NCBI GenBank assembly: GCA_963978895.1 | Contig: OZ022238.1 | Coordinates: 21,937,732 to 22,001,731 of the forward strand | DNA: 64,000 nucleotides | Reading direction: 5' to 3' | Source: Erpobdella octoculata | Lineage: Eukaryota > Annelida > Clitellata > Hirudinida > Erpobdellidae | In this document: in pieces, positions 10,960 to 25,237 of the stretch | Layout: each line of letters opens with the position of its first letter | How positions within the stretch are numbered: the first letter of the stretch is position 1 | Notes under the pieces: model-generated | Databases searched by the model: none | The model's input: the letters and a program-made list of their open reading frames with translations, nothing else | Told to the model about the DNA's origin: nothing | Program-made: the position numbers and the translations under genes

Positions 10960-13900
10960 AATCATCTGCTACTGGCTAAAAGAGCCATACGTTTCGCTTG
11001 CGAAGCGTGCGTAAAGTTATTACTGTAATAGCGCATTTGTGTTGTTTTTGAGCTTAGAGTGCGACTTGAGTGCGACTACCTTTACTATTATAATGTAAAT
11101 ACTCACAGGCTTCGCGCACGAAGCGTGCGTCAAGTGCTGGTTCCCTACTATAAAAGCGCAATGATGTAATATGTATGTATTATGTCACCGATTAGCATCT
11201 GCAGGTCTGAAAAAACTCACGTTGATAGATTATGAGACGCTGAACACGGTTTGTTAGGGCAATTTTTTGCTAAAATGTTTAAATAAAAAGTTATTAGCCG
11301 CGAAAGTCTAACGCTTTGCGGATATATATAATGCATCGTACGTCATCTTTCAATATAAAAAAAGTTGAAAATAAATAAATCACCAAAGTAGTAGTCGGCC
11401 GTTTTTTCCCAATTTTAAACAAGCTGTAAATTATTATTAACGACAATTTACTAATTTGCAATTATTATTCCTCTTATTTTATTTATTATTATTAACGAAC
11501 ATTAACTATTTTGGTAATATTATTCATATTATTGGAAAGTTCGACGCTTTGCGAAATATTTAATGAAATTATTATTAACCACATTTTTCTATTTTGTAAT
11601 TATTATTCCTCTTATTTTAATAATTAATAATATTATTATTTAGGAAAATTAACTAATTTGCTAATATTAATCCTATTATTGGAAAGTTCGACGCTTTGCG
11701 GATATATTTTGAGCATACGTCATAACTCAATGTAAACAAGTTGAAAATAAATAAATCACCGAAGTAGTACAGCGCGGGTTTTCCCAATATCAGCCATTGA
11801 AGGTTGGGTTTTTTTGTAGGCGGTTTTTTTCATTATCAGCCATTAAAGGTTGGATTTTTTCTTAGGCTTTTTTTTCACTATCACCCAATAAATATGGTTT
11901 TTTTCGTAGGCTGATTTTCCCAATATCGCCTATTAAAGGTTTTTTCGTAGGCAGTTTTTCCCAATATCGCCTATTAAAGGTTTTTTTCGTAGGCAGTTTT
12001 TTCCAAAATCATCCATTCAAAAAGAAGACCATTCCAAAACGTGTTCAAGTGAAAAATCATCTGCTACTGGCTATAATAGTCACACGCTTCGCTTGCGAAG
12101 CGTGCGTAAAGTTATTACTATAACAGCGCATTGGTGTTGTTTTTGAGCTTAGAGTGCGATTTGAGTGCGACTACCTTTCCAATAATATGTAAAAAATCAC
12201 ACGCTTTGCGCGCGAAGCGTGCGTCAAGTGCTGGTTCCCTACTATAAAAGCGCAATGATGTATTATGTATTATGTATTATGTCACCCGATTACCATCTGC
12301 AGGTCTGAAAAAACTCACGTTGATAGATTATGAGACGCTGAACACGGTTTGTTAGGGCACTTTTTTGTTAAAATGTTTAAATAAAAAGTTATTAGCCGCG
12401 AAAGTTTAACGCTTTGCGGATATATATAATGCATCGTACGTCATCGCTTAATATAAACGAGTTGAAAATAATCAAATCACCGAAGGCGGGTTTTCCCAAA
12501 AATTTTGAGATTACGTCATCAAACAATATAAAGAAGTTGAAAATAAACAAATCACCGAAGGCGTGTTTTTCCTATAATTTTGAGATAACGTCATCACACA
12601 TTATAAACAAGTTAAAAATAAATAAAGGTGGTTTTATTCGTAGGCGGTTTTACCAATATCAGCAAATAAAGGTTGTTTTTTTCGTATGCGGTTTTTTCAA
12701 ATTTAGCCATTCAAAGAGAAGACCATTCCGCAACGTTTCCAAGTGAAAAAGCATCTGCGACTAGCTAGAAAAACTCACACGCTTCGCGCGCGAAGCGTGC
12801 GTCAAGTGCTGCTTCCTACCATAAAAGCGCAATGATGTTAGTGATATGTATGTATTACGTCACCCGATTTCCATCTGCTGATCTGAAAAAACTCACGTTA
12901 ATAGATTATGAGACGCTGAACACGGTTTGTCAGGTCACTTTTTTGTTAAAATGTTTAATTAAAAAGTTATTAGCCGAGAAAGTTTAACGCTTTCGGATAT
13001 ATATAATGCATCGTACGTCATCACTCAATATAAACAATTTGAAAATAAATAAATATTATTAATTACGAAAATTAACTAATTTTCTAATAATATTCCTATT
13101 ATTAGAGAATACGACGCTTTGCGGATATATAAAAAACAACGTACGTCATCGCTGAATATAAACAAGTTGAAAATAAACAATTCACCGAAGTAGTAGTCGC
13201 GGGTTTTTGTTCCAATTTTGAGCATACGTCATAACTCAATATAAACAAGTTGAAAATAAGTAAATTACCGTAGTAGTACATCGGCGGGTTTTCCCAATAT
13301 CAGCCATTGAAAAATGGATTTTTTTTGTAGGCGGTTTTTTTTCATTATCAACCATTAAAGGTTGGGTTTTTTCGTAGGCTTTTTTTTCAATATCGCCAAA
13401 TAAAAGTTGTTTTTTTCACCGAAGTAGTAGTCGCGGGTTTTTGTTCCAATTTTGAGCATACGTCATAACTCAATATAAACAAGTTGAAAATAAATAAATT
13501 ACCGAAGTAGTACATCGGCGGGTTTTCCCAATATCAGCCATTGAAAAATGGATTTTTTTTGTAGGCGGTTTTTTTCATTATCAACCATTAAAGGTTGGGT
13601 TTTTTTCGTAGGCTTTTTTTTCAATATCGCCAAATAAAAGTTGTTTTTTTCTTAGGCGTATTTTTCTGTAATAGCCGTTACAGTTTTTTTTCGTAGGCTG
13701 TTTTTTCCGATATCATCATATAAATATTGTGTTTTTCTTAGGCGGTTATTTCCAAAAACATCCAATATATGTTTTTTTCTTAAGCAGTTTTTTAATTATT
13801 ACCCAATAAATGTGTTTTTTTTTGTAGGCTGTTTTATCCAATATCGCCCATTAAAGGTTTTTTTCTAAGCAGTTTTTCCAAAATCGTCCAATCAAAGGAA

Positions 13901-15046
13901 GGCCCATTCCAAAACCTGTTCAAGTAAAAAATCATCTGCTACTGGCTAAAATAGTCACACGCTTCGCGTGCGAACCGTGAGTAGAGTTATTACCATAATA
14001 GCGCATTGGTGTTGTTTTGAGCTTTGAGTGTATTTTCAGTGCGACTACCTTGACTATTTATATGTCAAAACTCACACGCTTTGCGCGCAAAGCTTGCGTC
14101 AAGTGCTGGTTCCCTACTATAAAAGCGCAATGATGTATGTCACCCGATTAGCACCTGCAGGTCTGAAAAAACTCACGTTGATAGATTATGAGACGCTGAA
14201 CAAGGTTTGTTAGGGCACTTTTTTGTTAAATTGTTTAAATAAAAAGTTATTAGCCGCGAAAGTCTAACGCTTTGCGGATATATATAGCATCGTACGTCAT
14301 CGCTAAATATAGACAAGTTGAAAATAAATAAATCACCGAAGTAGTAGTCGGCGGGTTTTTTATTTATGTAAATTATTATTAACGACAATTTACTATTTTG
14401 CAATTATTATTCCTCTAATTTTAATTATTATTAATAACGAAGATTAACTATTTTTCTAATATTATTTCTATTATTGGAAAGTTCGACGCTTTGCGGAAGT
14501 ATTTAATGAAATTATTATTAACGACATTTTTCTATTTTGTTATTATTATTCCTCTTATTATAATTAATAATAATATTATTAATTACGAAAATTAACTAAT
14601 TTGCTAATATTATTCCTATTATTGGAATACGCCATAACTCAATATAAACAAGTTGAAAATAAATAAATCACCGAAGTAGTAGTCGGTGGGTTTTTCCCAA
14701 TTTTAAACAAGTTGTAAATTATTATTATTAACGACAATTTACTATTTTATAAAACGTGTTCATATGCAACTGGCTATAATAGTCACACGCTTCGCTTGCA
14801 AAGCGTGCGTAAATTATTAATATAATAGTTAATAGCGCATTGGTGTTGTTTTTGAGCTTGGCTTAGAGTGCGATTTGAGTGCGGCTAATTTTATTATTAA
14901 TATGTAAAAACTCACACGCGCGCGAAGCGTGCGTCAAGTGCTGGTTCCAAACATAAAAGCGCAATGATGTCAGTATTATGTCACCCGATTACCATCTGCA
15001 GGTCTGAAAAAACTCAAGTTGATAGTCGCGAAAGTTCTACGCTTTG

Positions 15047-15098
<52 letters not shown>

Positions 15099-15380
15099 GC
15101 ATCGTACGTCATTTTTCGATCTAAACAAGTTGAAAATACATAAATTACCGAAGGCGGGTTTTTCCAATAATTTTGAGATTACGTCATCACACAATATGAA
15201 CAATCTGAAAACAAACAAATCCCCGAAGGCGTGTTTTTCCAATAATTTTGAGATTACGTCATCACACAATATATAAAAGTTAAAATAAACAAATCAACAA
15301 AAGCGTGTTTCTCTGAAGGTTGGTTTTTTTCGTAGGGGATTTTTTCAATTTCACCTTTTATGGTTGGTTTTTTACGTAGG
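10960..15380. repeat. Complex tandem/interspersed repeat block with GC-rich hairpins
   Basis: A composite unit recurs at about 10964-11346, 12058-12444, 12746-13022 (second half), 13927-14300 and 14765-15112, plus one outlier at 19238-19530. Its first half holds ACGCTTCGC-TT-GCGAAGCGT (stem of 9). Its second half holds a longer palindrome around CTTCGCGCGCGAAG, then GTGCTGGTTCC, CATCTGCAGGTCTG, GATTATGAGACGCTGAAC and a closing GCGAAAG...CTTTGCGG pair. Between units lie GTAGGCGG-T(n)-CC minisatellite stretches and AT-rich spacers with TATTATTAACGA motifs. No coding frame is convincing. Confidence 0.75.
15048..15096. repeat. (TA)n microsatellite inside a hairpin-repeat unit
   Basis: The TATATATA found after CTTTGCGGA in every unit is expanded here to about 48 bp. 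Confidence 0.9.
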
Positions 15381-15389
15381 CGCTTTTTT

Positions 15390-15581
<192 letters not shown>

Positions 15582-15771
15582 CTTGTGTCATAGTGTTTGA
15601 AATTGAACTCCAAAACGGCGAAACTGATTTTCATGAATTTTTTGTGTACATTTGGTATGTCTGAGGATAGGTCCTAGACTATTTAAAATATTTTTTTTAA
15701 ATTATTTAAAAAAGTTATTTTGGAGGAACAATGAGTTTCAATTATGTCCTTTTTATAGGAAAATGCAGCAG

Positions 15772-16559
<788 letters not shown>

Positions 16560-16560
<1 letters not shown>

Positions 16561-18323
16561 TTACAGACTTAAAAAAGAAAATTGAAAAATTTATTGTGAG
16601 TGAGTATATCTTTTAAATCCAGATAACTTTGGTTTTCAGGACTAATCAATAAATTGCAGGTGGAATTTCTTCTATGTAGACTCTAAATTTTAGAGAAATT
16701 TTGTGCTTCACAAAAAGAGTTCCAGACTTAACAAAATCAGTAAATGAGAAATTGTTTGGGCAGGTAAGTGTTTTTTAAGTTATGGCATTAGCCGATTTGG
16801 TATTAATTTATTATTGACGAGTAGTTATGACTATAAGATTATGAATTAATTTATCGGTCTTATTTTATTTTTTACTTTTCAGAGAGATTTAGAAAATTAC
16901 TTTTTAAAGAAAATCTTACATGCAACACCAATTTATTGTAAAAGTTTCACTGATATATGAGGTGCGTGAAATTTGAAAGAAATGAAAGCAAGTGCAGTAT
17001 TTTTGTGTTTCAACAAAATCATGAACAAAGTTCTCAAGCCAGCCTATCAATCTGCTGCTGTTTTGTTCAATTTATAATGGCATCATTTGCTAAATAAAAT
17101 TGGTACTCTTCGATTGTTCCAAATTGATGATCTCAGAAAACTCTCGGAAAATTCATTAAGTTAATGCTTTGAAGGTTTTTAATATTATTATTATTACTTC
17201 ATGTTTTATTTCAATCTGTGTTTTATATCACATTTTTCAAAGCCACGGGCCAACATTTATTAACATGCCACATGTAGCGTTATATGCTTTCTGTAGACAT
17301 GACACTTAAAAACTAAGAACAACTCAAAAACTAAGACTAGCGATTTTTCGAAAAGCAGCTGTTGAACAGTGTGTGATAAATCTATTGTAAGCATTTATAA
17401 TCTTACAACTATTTAAAATAAATATAACCTGTTGAGATATATGAGCGGATTTTAACATTATTGCAGCATTAACTAATAAATTCTTTTTTGTTTCAGCTTT
17501 AGTCAATCATAATAAGCCTTTGCAGAAGATCACACTTGCAGAGTGGAACCAATACATTAAAGAACACTAATTAAAATTGAGGAAGTTCAGACGTAAATAA
17601 ACGAGCAAACCAAACAACAAAGTGTTAACAAGAGAACAGCACAATTTTGATGACTGTGCACAGCATTCCGCTACAGCCCATCTAAGCCACATTGAATGGA
17701 GGAACGGAAGAGCGAGCAGGAAAAGAAGAACAAGCTGGAGCGGTAAAGCGTAAAAGCAACCGGGATCGGCTGTTTTGTTCAATTTATAATGGAGCTGTTT
17801 TTTTTAACATTGCAGCATTAACTAATAAATTCATTTTTTTTTTCAGTGTGGAAGCAATACATTAAAGAATGCTAAATAAAATTGAGGAAGTTCAGACTAA
17901 TCAAAATTGAAGAAGTTCAGACTAAAATTGAGGATGTTCAGACTAAAATTGAGGAAGTTCAGACATAACTAAACGAGCAAACCAAACAACAAAAAGTGTT
18001 AACGAGAGAACAGATCAACTTTGATGACTGTGCACAGCATTCCGCTATAGCCCATCTAAACCACCTTGGGAAGGCTCTGAAATTTAATAGAGGAATGGCA
18101 AAGCGACTGTGAGTGAAAAGAGCGAGCAAGCTGGAGAGGGAACGCGTAAAAGCAACCGGGAGCGGGGAAGAGTAAAAGAGACCGGGGCCAGAAAAGCGAC
18201 CGTGAGCAGAAATGCGACCAGGAGTGAGAAAGCGACCTGGAAGCGGTTAAGGAAACGGGAGCCAGAGAGAAAAACGATAAAAAACCTTTAAAATCCCCAG
18301 GCAACGCCGGGTAACCCAGCTAG
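16560..18323 (+). mobile_element. Non-autonomous Helitron with captured spliced gene fragments, copy 1
   Basis: The 3' end is CCCCAGGCAACGCCGGGTAA, cccag, CTAG (18320-18323) then T. The interior is shared with 29040-30389 (plus) and 33523-35085 (minus). It shows intron-like signals: a donor gggcag|gtaagtg near 16764, acceptors ttacttttcag near 16882, ttttttgtttcag near 17496 and tttttttcag near 17846. Exon-like stretches follow, such as NHNKPLQKITLAEWNQYIK from 17505 and INFDDCAQHSATAHLNH near 18015. A 21-bp repeat encoding KIEEVQT occurs two to three times. The 5' boundary is uncertain. Confidence 0.6.
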
Positions 18324-18329
18324 TATATA

Positions 18330-18736
18330 TATAAATATATATATGTGTGTGTGTGTTGTTTTCATCTTTGTTACAAATGTACCGTTTCCATTAAAAGTAA
18401 CTTAATGAAATGTCATAACCTAAATTACTTTCATCAAATATCAACTTAGTTATCGTCGCTTGCCAAATAAAACTTTACAATAAGGAAAAATTGACGGGAG
18501 AGCAAGCGAAACCTGAAAATAAGCGGGAAAAGGGATAGTAAAAGGGAACGGGAGAGCAAACGGGAACAGTAGATCAAGCGGGGAAAGAAGAACGATAGAA
18601 AAACTTTCAAAAACCCCGAGTGTTGTACACTCGATTGCTTTCGAGATTGATTTTTTTTAAATTGTCATAATTTTGTACATTAGTAAAAAATCCAAAATAC
18701 TTAAAAATGCAAAACAACGTTTGCTGGGTCTGCTAG
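18330..18736 (+). mobile_element. Short non-autonomous Helitron (3' end gctgggtctgCTAG)
   Basis: It ends in CAAAACAACGTTTG, ctgggtctg, CTAG (18733-18736) and T, matching the element that ends at 52. The interior has degenerate GGGAACGGGAGAGCAA-type units (18495-18590). The 5' limit is only approximate; it follows the CTAG end of the previous element. Confidence 0.5.
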
Positions 18737-19925
18737 TAAAGATATGTAATTTCCGTAGGCGGTTTTTTAATTTCAGTTTTTGTCCAATATAAGCCAACAA
18801 AGGTTACTTTTTTGCAGGCGGATTTTATTCACAGCCATTTAAGTTGAATAAAACAAATTGAAAGGATTTTTGTTTCGTAGGTGTTTTTTTAGATATCAGT
18901 CATTACAGGTCAGTTTTTTTGTAGGCGGAATTTTTTCAATATCAGCCATTAGAAGTTTTTTTCTTCATAGACGGGGTTTGTCATTAACAGATACAAAAAG
19001 GTTGTTTTCGTAGGCGGTTTTTTCAGATATCAGCCATTACAGGACGGTTTTTTTCGTTGGAGGTTATTTCCGTTATCAGTCAATAAATGTTGTTTTTTCG
19101 TAGACGGATTTTCTCACTAACAGCCATTCAAAGTTTTTTCCTTTTCGGATTTTGTCTCTATCTTCGATTAAAGTTTTTTTTGTAGGCGGTTTTTGTAAAT
19201 ATCATTCTTTATAGATTTAAATTTTAGTAGGCGGTTTTTGTGTTTTTTAGTGAGACTACCATTATGGATATTACTATTATTATGATAAAACTCACACGCT
19301 TCGCGCGCGAAGCGTGCTTCAAGTACTGGTTCCTAACATAAAAGCGCAATAATGTATTATTTATGTATTATGTTAAACGATTACCATCTGCAGGTCTGAA
19401 AAAACTCGCGTTTATAGATTATGGGACGCTGAATACGGTTTGTTAAGGCACTTTTTTGTTAAAATGTTTGAAAAAAAGTTTTTAGACGTGAAAGTTTAAC
19501 GCTTTGCGGATAAATATAATGCATCGTACGTCATCACTAAGTATAAACAAGTTGAAAATAATTAAATCTCCAAAGCACGCAGGCGGGTTTTTCCCATATT
19601 TGAGCGTACGTCATCAAACAATATAAACAGGTTGAAAATTAATATTAACGACAATTTACTAATTTGCAATAATTATTCCTCTTATTTTATTTATTATTAA
19701 TATTATTATTAACGAAAATTAAGTAATTTGCCGATATTATTCAGATTAATGGAAAGTTCGACGCTTGCGGATATATAAAAAACAACTTACGTCATCGCTG
19801 AATTTAAACAAGTTGAATCATGCGTACAATTATTACTATAACAGCTCATTGGTATCGTTTTTAAGCTTAGAGTGCGACTACCTTGACTATTAATATGTAA
19901 AAACTTACACGCTTCGCGTAGGGCG
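18737..19925. repeat. GTAGGCGG minisatellite plus one hairpin-repeat unit
   Basis: From 18750 to 19240 units of roughly 45-60 bp of the form gtaggcggttttttca + atatcagccattaaagg recur about nine times. A hairpin unit follows at 19238-19530 with a perfect palindrome at 19295-19316, then a second partial unit at 19820-19925. Same family as 10960-15380. Confidence 0.65.
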
Positions 19926-19978
19926 CCTTTTAATCAAACTAACCATCTGCTATTTTTTAAGCAACATAGATTGCTTTG

Positions 19979-20705
<727 letters not shown>

Positions 20706-20713
20706 AAATATAA

Positions 20714-20898
<185 letters not shown>

Positions 20899-20912
20899 TA
20901 TATATATATATA

Positions 20913-21383
20913 TATATATATTTATTAGTTTATGAGAATTTGTCGTGTCGGGACAAGTCTCCTGTTTCCACCTGTTGTGGGACTCATTGTGCCCAGGATG
21001 TCAGTGATACATCTAGTAAAACCTCAACAGAAGAACCTAATAAATTCGCATTGTCTGATGTTGCAACACGATGCATTCCTGATTCACCTTTGAATACTAA
21101 CTCTCTCATCTCGGGTCAACATGGTACGGATTGCACACAAAGTACTGACATGATCGCGGATCAAACATTATCGGACGAGGACGAATTTGTGATGTGTAGC
21201 AATGAACCTGTTGATCCACTCCCTTCTGTTTATTGTGCGACTGATGGCGCCCATGGCATCAACAGTGACCTCAGTGGAAATCCTGAAGGGGACCAATGTG
21301 AATTCCCGCCGGGAGATGACAAACCCGTTGAATTGCCTATTCTACTTTATAGTGGTAATATAACAATAAGAAGAAAAAAATAA
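20913..21383 (+). pseudogene. Unrecognised ORF fragment with three imperfect repeats
   Basis: Open frame of about 150 codons without a convincing start (in-frame lead LVYENLSCRDKSPVS) ending at TAA 21381-21383. It contains three imperfect repeats marked by GTHCAQDVSDTSS, GTDCTQSTDMIAD and ATDGAHGINSDLS, each followed by an acidic Pro-containing segment, and ends in a basic RRKK. Composition is acidic and Ser/Thr/Cys-rich, unlike the neighbouring simple repeats, so it is probably a real coding remnant. I do not recognise the family. An AATAAAAT-like signal follows the stop. It is more likely a transposon or captured fragment than an exon of the minus-strand host gene. Confidence 0.4.
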
Positions 21384-21632
21384 AATAACATGTTCATGTT
21401 TGTAATTTTACATTGTATTCTTCTATAAGCAAATTACGGCCATAGCCATATTCTTGTACATACTATTTTATTTTATTTTTAAATTATTTGAACTTTTTTA
21501 ATACATATTTCTATTATTTTTATCTCAGTTCCTTTTACGATATTCTAATATCTAGGGTAGGTACGCTCTACCTGGTTTTATTGTTTATTTCATTGTATCG
21601 TTTCTTGCGTCGACGTTTGGTTTAAATTTTAA

Positions 21633-22179
<547 letters not shown>

Positions 22180-22200
22180 TTGGTGATCAGAAGTAGGATA
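22180..22200 (+). promoter_or_regulatory. Candidate primer-binding site
   Basis: TTGGTGATCAGAAGTAGG directly abuts the 5' LTR, where reverse transcription is primed in LTR elements. I cannot assign the tRNA. Confidence 0.55.
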
Positions 22201-22205
22201 CAAGA

Positions 22206-23603
22206 ATGGTTTTGAAAGCATTGGATGAGCTCTTGATACTCGAGTTGAGGCAGGAACTTAGAAAACGAGAGCTCAGTGATAAAGGAAGAAAGTCTGAGCT
22301 CGTGGACCGCCTCCGGACGTCATTGGAGAAAAATGGGTTTGATCCCGAAGAGTGTGAGTTTGAAGTAGAAAATGATTTGTTGAAGGCGCTGAATAAAATG
22401 GCGGAGGAGAACAGAGCAGCACAGGAGGAGAACAGAGCAGCACAGGAGGAGAAAAGAGCAGCACATAGAGCATCACAGCAAGAAAGGAAGACATTTCTTG
22501 AACTCCTCAATGGTGAAACAAACAATTGCGGAAACAAAAAAGACGGCCAAGATGAACCATGCAAAGATGTTCAAGATGAACCATGCAAGGATGGTTATGA
22601 TGATGAGCCTGTCAAAGACGGTCAAGATGTTGTGCCTGTCAAAGACGGTCATGATAATGAACCTTGCAAAGATGCTCAAGATGAACCATGCAAAGATGGT
22701 GGCAGTGATACAGTCGGTTTGGACGTCGAAAACAAAACTAAAGAAGATGAGAGGAGTGTTGAAAACGAAATGCAAAATGATGAGGATGAAAGTGACGATG
22801 ATGATTATAATAATGGCAATAACAACTATGGCTTTTACCCATACAGCGACGGTTCTGAAACGGAAGCCTCCATAACAGACGACGGCGCCGAATATTTAGG
22901 GTCGGATTTTAGTGACGAATCTGACTCGAATAAAGCAACCGAGGATTTAAAAACGGACGAAACTCCAATCGAGAAATACGTCGAAGCTAATTTGACAAAA
23001 AAAGAAGACATTGATTTGCCAGACGATGGCGAATATTTGAAGAAAGATCCGCTGGACGATACGAAAGTTGTCACCGATGAGAGAGCCGAGTTGGAATGTG
23101 AAAAGAAAACGTTAGATTGTAGCTTTGAAGAAAACAAAGATGACGGCGATGAACATCTCCAAAACAACAATAACAATGCAGCAAACAAAAACTCTGAAAA
23201 AGATGAGCCAAGAACAGAAAACAGTACCGAGGGTTCTAAATCAGATGAATCCACAGAGGATTCTAGATCAGATAGACTAAAAGTCATGGTAAAATCAAAT
23301 AACAGTTTGATGAAGGGATTTATTGGATTTATGGAAGATGTTTTCGAAAAACCTTTTGAAGAGTTTCTTGAGAAAGATCTAAAAGATGTGAAGGAAGAAG
23401 AAAAAGCAGACAATTCCGATAAACCGTGCAAAGATGTTCAGGACGAGGCATGCAAAAAAGGCTGCGATGAACCGTGCAGAAATGGCGACGATGAGCCAAA
23501 GAAAGACTCTGTTGATGAGCCAAAGAAGGACTGGAAGAAACTGTATCAAACGGTCAAGAGACTTACCATGTTGTTTGCGAATTGCGGTCAAAGCCACGAG
23601 TAA
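22206..23603 (+). CDS. SAP-domain acidic repeat protein of the LTR element (Gag-like N terminus)
   Basis: Intact 465-codon ORF starting 27 bp after the 5' LTR and ending about 90 bp before the 3' LTR. Residues about 5-40 form a SAP domain (LRQELRKRELSDKGRKSELV then DRL), a helix-turn-helix DNA-binding motif. Residues about 66-96 are a coiled coil with EENRAAQ repeated three times. Residues 114-165 hold tandem DEPCKD(V/G)(Q/Y)D repeats, followed by a long Asp/Glu-rich region. A short hydrophobic block (SLMKGFIGFMEDVFEKPFEE) is followed by a second DEPCK-type cluster and a basic C terminus. SAP plus coiled coil is seen at the N terminus of some Gypsy Gag proteins. No capsid, zinc knuckle, protease or RT is visible, so the element may package or tether itself with this protein while borrowing enzymes. 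The function is inference. Confidence 0.85.
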   Translation: MVLKALDELLILELRQELRKRELSDKGRKSELVDRLRTSLEKNGFDPEECEFEVENDLLKALNKMAEENRAAQEENRAAQEEKRAAHRASQQERKTFLELLNGETNNCGNKKDGQDEPCKDVQDEPCKDGYDDEPVKDGQDVVPVKDGHDNEPCKDAQDEPCKDGGSDTVGLDVENKTKEDERSVENEMQNDEDESDDDDYNNGNNNYGFYPYSDGSETEASITDDGAEYLGSDFSDESDSNKATEDLKTDETPIEKYVEANLTKKEDIDLPDDGEYLKKDPLDDTKVVTDERAELECEKKTLDCSFEENKDDGDEHLQNNNNNAANKNSEKDEPRTENSTEGSKSDESTEDSRSDRLKVMVKSNNSLMKGFIGFMEDVFEKPFEEFLEKDLKDVKEEEKADNSDKPCKDVQDEACKKGCDEPCRNGDDEPKKDSVDEPKKDWKKLYQTVKRLTMLFANCGQSHE

Positions 23604-23677
23604 AGATCAAGGTATTTTGGTGTTCGTGGCCGAGTCGCATTTCGCAAAAGCGACTATGCTGTTCGGGACGAACAGAG

Positions 23678-23695
23678 TTAAGAAGGGGGTAATAT
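23678..23695 (+). promoter_or_regulatory. Polypurine tract
   Basis: The purine run aagaaggggg just upstream of the 3' LTR is the expected plus-strand priming site. Confidence 0.7.
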
Positions 23696-23884
23696 TGTAA
23701 AATCGCTGCTTTTACGATAGGTTTTCCCATTGATAGACGTAAAGGACTTGCTTGAAATGACTATTATGGAATTATTATCAAGAGATTTGAAGGTATAATT
23801 AGCCTTAGCAAAGCTTCATTTATTATTTTCCAATAAACTGCAAAATCATTCTATTGAGCCCGGTATACGATTTGGTAATATCGT

Positions 23885-23888
<4 letters not shown>
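23696..23888 (+). repeat. 3' LTR (193 bp)
   Basis: Identical by eye to 21987-22179, including AATAAA at 23832-23837. Confidence 0.9.
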
Positions 23889-24133
<245 letters not shown>

Positions 24134-24169
24134 TTTTGTTTTTCTTATTAATTAAGTTCAGATTTTAAT

Positions 24170-24598
24170 AAAATACGTCACTTCAAATGGAATTTTCGGA
24201 AAAGCAGTCGTATTTGTCCATTCTATTGAGTTTCAGAAAAGAAGAAAAGAGGGCTGCGGCACCCGCATATCTTAGTAGCATTGAGAGCCGAAAATAAATT
24301 CACAACACCCGAAGGAATTGATCAATTCATTTCTGCAGAAATTCCTAGAGTTAATAGTCCTAGGCTTCGCGAAATAGTGCTAAAATTCATGATACATGGC
24401 CCATGCGGCATCAGATATTCAAACGCACCATGCATGAAGGATGGAAAGTGTTTAAAGCAGTATCCTAAGGAGTTTAATGAACACACTCAACTCAATGTGA
24501 ATGGATATCCTTCCTATCGTCGTCGCCGTGATGAGCAAGTAACAGTTAGAGGATCGTTGATGGATAATCGTAATGTCGTGCCTTACAATCCTTTCTGA
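24170..24598 (+). pseudogene. Helitron Rep/helicase fragment (HUH Rep region)
   Basis: The frame reads GIFGKAVVFVHSIEFQKR up to about 24240. A frameshift of a few bases follows, then KRGLRHPHILVALRAENKF and on to a stop at 24596-24598. KRGLRHPHIL is the Helitron Rep region that carries the HUH histidines. The following IHGPCG, CMKDGKCLKQYPKEF and GYPSYRRRR are equally characteristic Helitron motifs. In intact elements this protein nicks and joins DNA during rolling-circle transposition. Both ends of the coding region are missing and there is a frameshift, so this is a dead fragment. Confidence 0.85.
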
Positions 24599-24656
24599 CA
24601 CTAAAATTCAACGCACACATCAACGTTGAATGTTCCAATTTTCTGAGATTCGTCAA

Positions 24657-25237
<581 letters not shown>

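Noticed and set aside
10960..15380. CRISPR-like array
   Set aside because: Units are hundreds of bases long, unevenly spaced and imperfect, in an animal genome with no cas genes.
18103..18304. Short frames around 18056-18304 and 30059-30370 as genes
   Set aside because: They are Helitron 3' region with G-rich minisatellite, repeated in three copies, with no conserved protein.
22187..23597. Several minus-strand and alternative plus-strand frames across the SAP-protein gene
   Set aside because: Overlap the intact 465-codon ORF and consist of antisense reading of its Asp/Glu codons.
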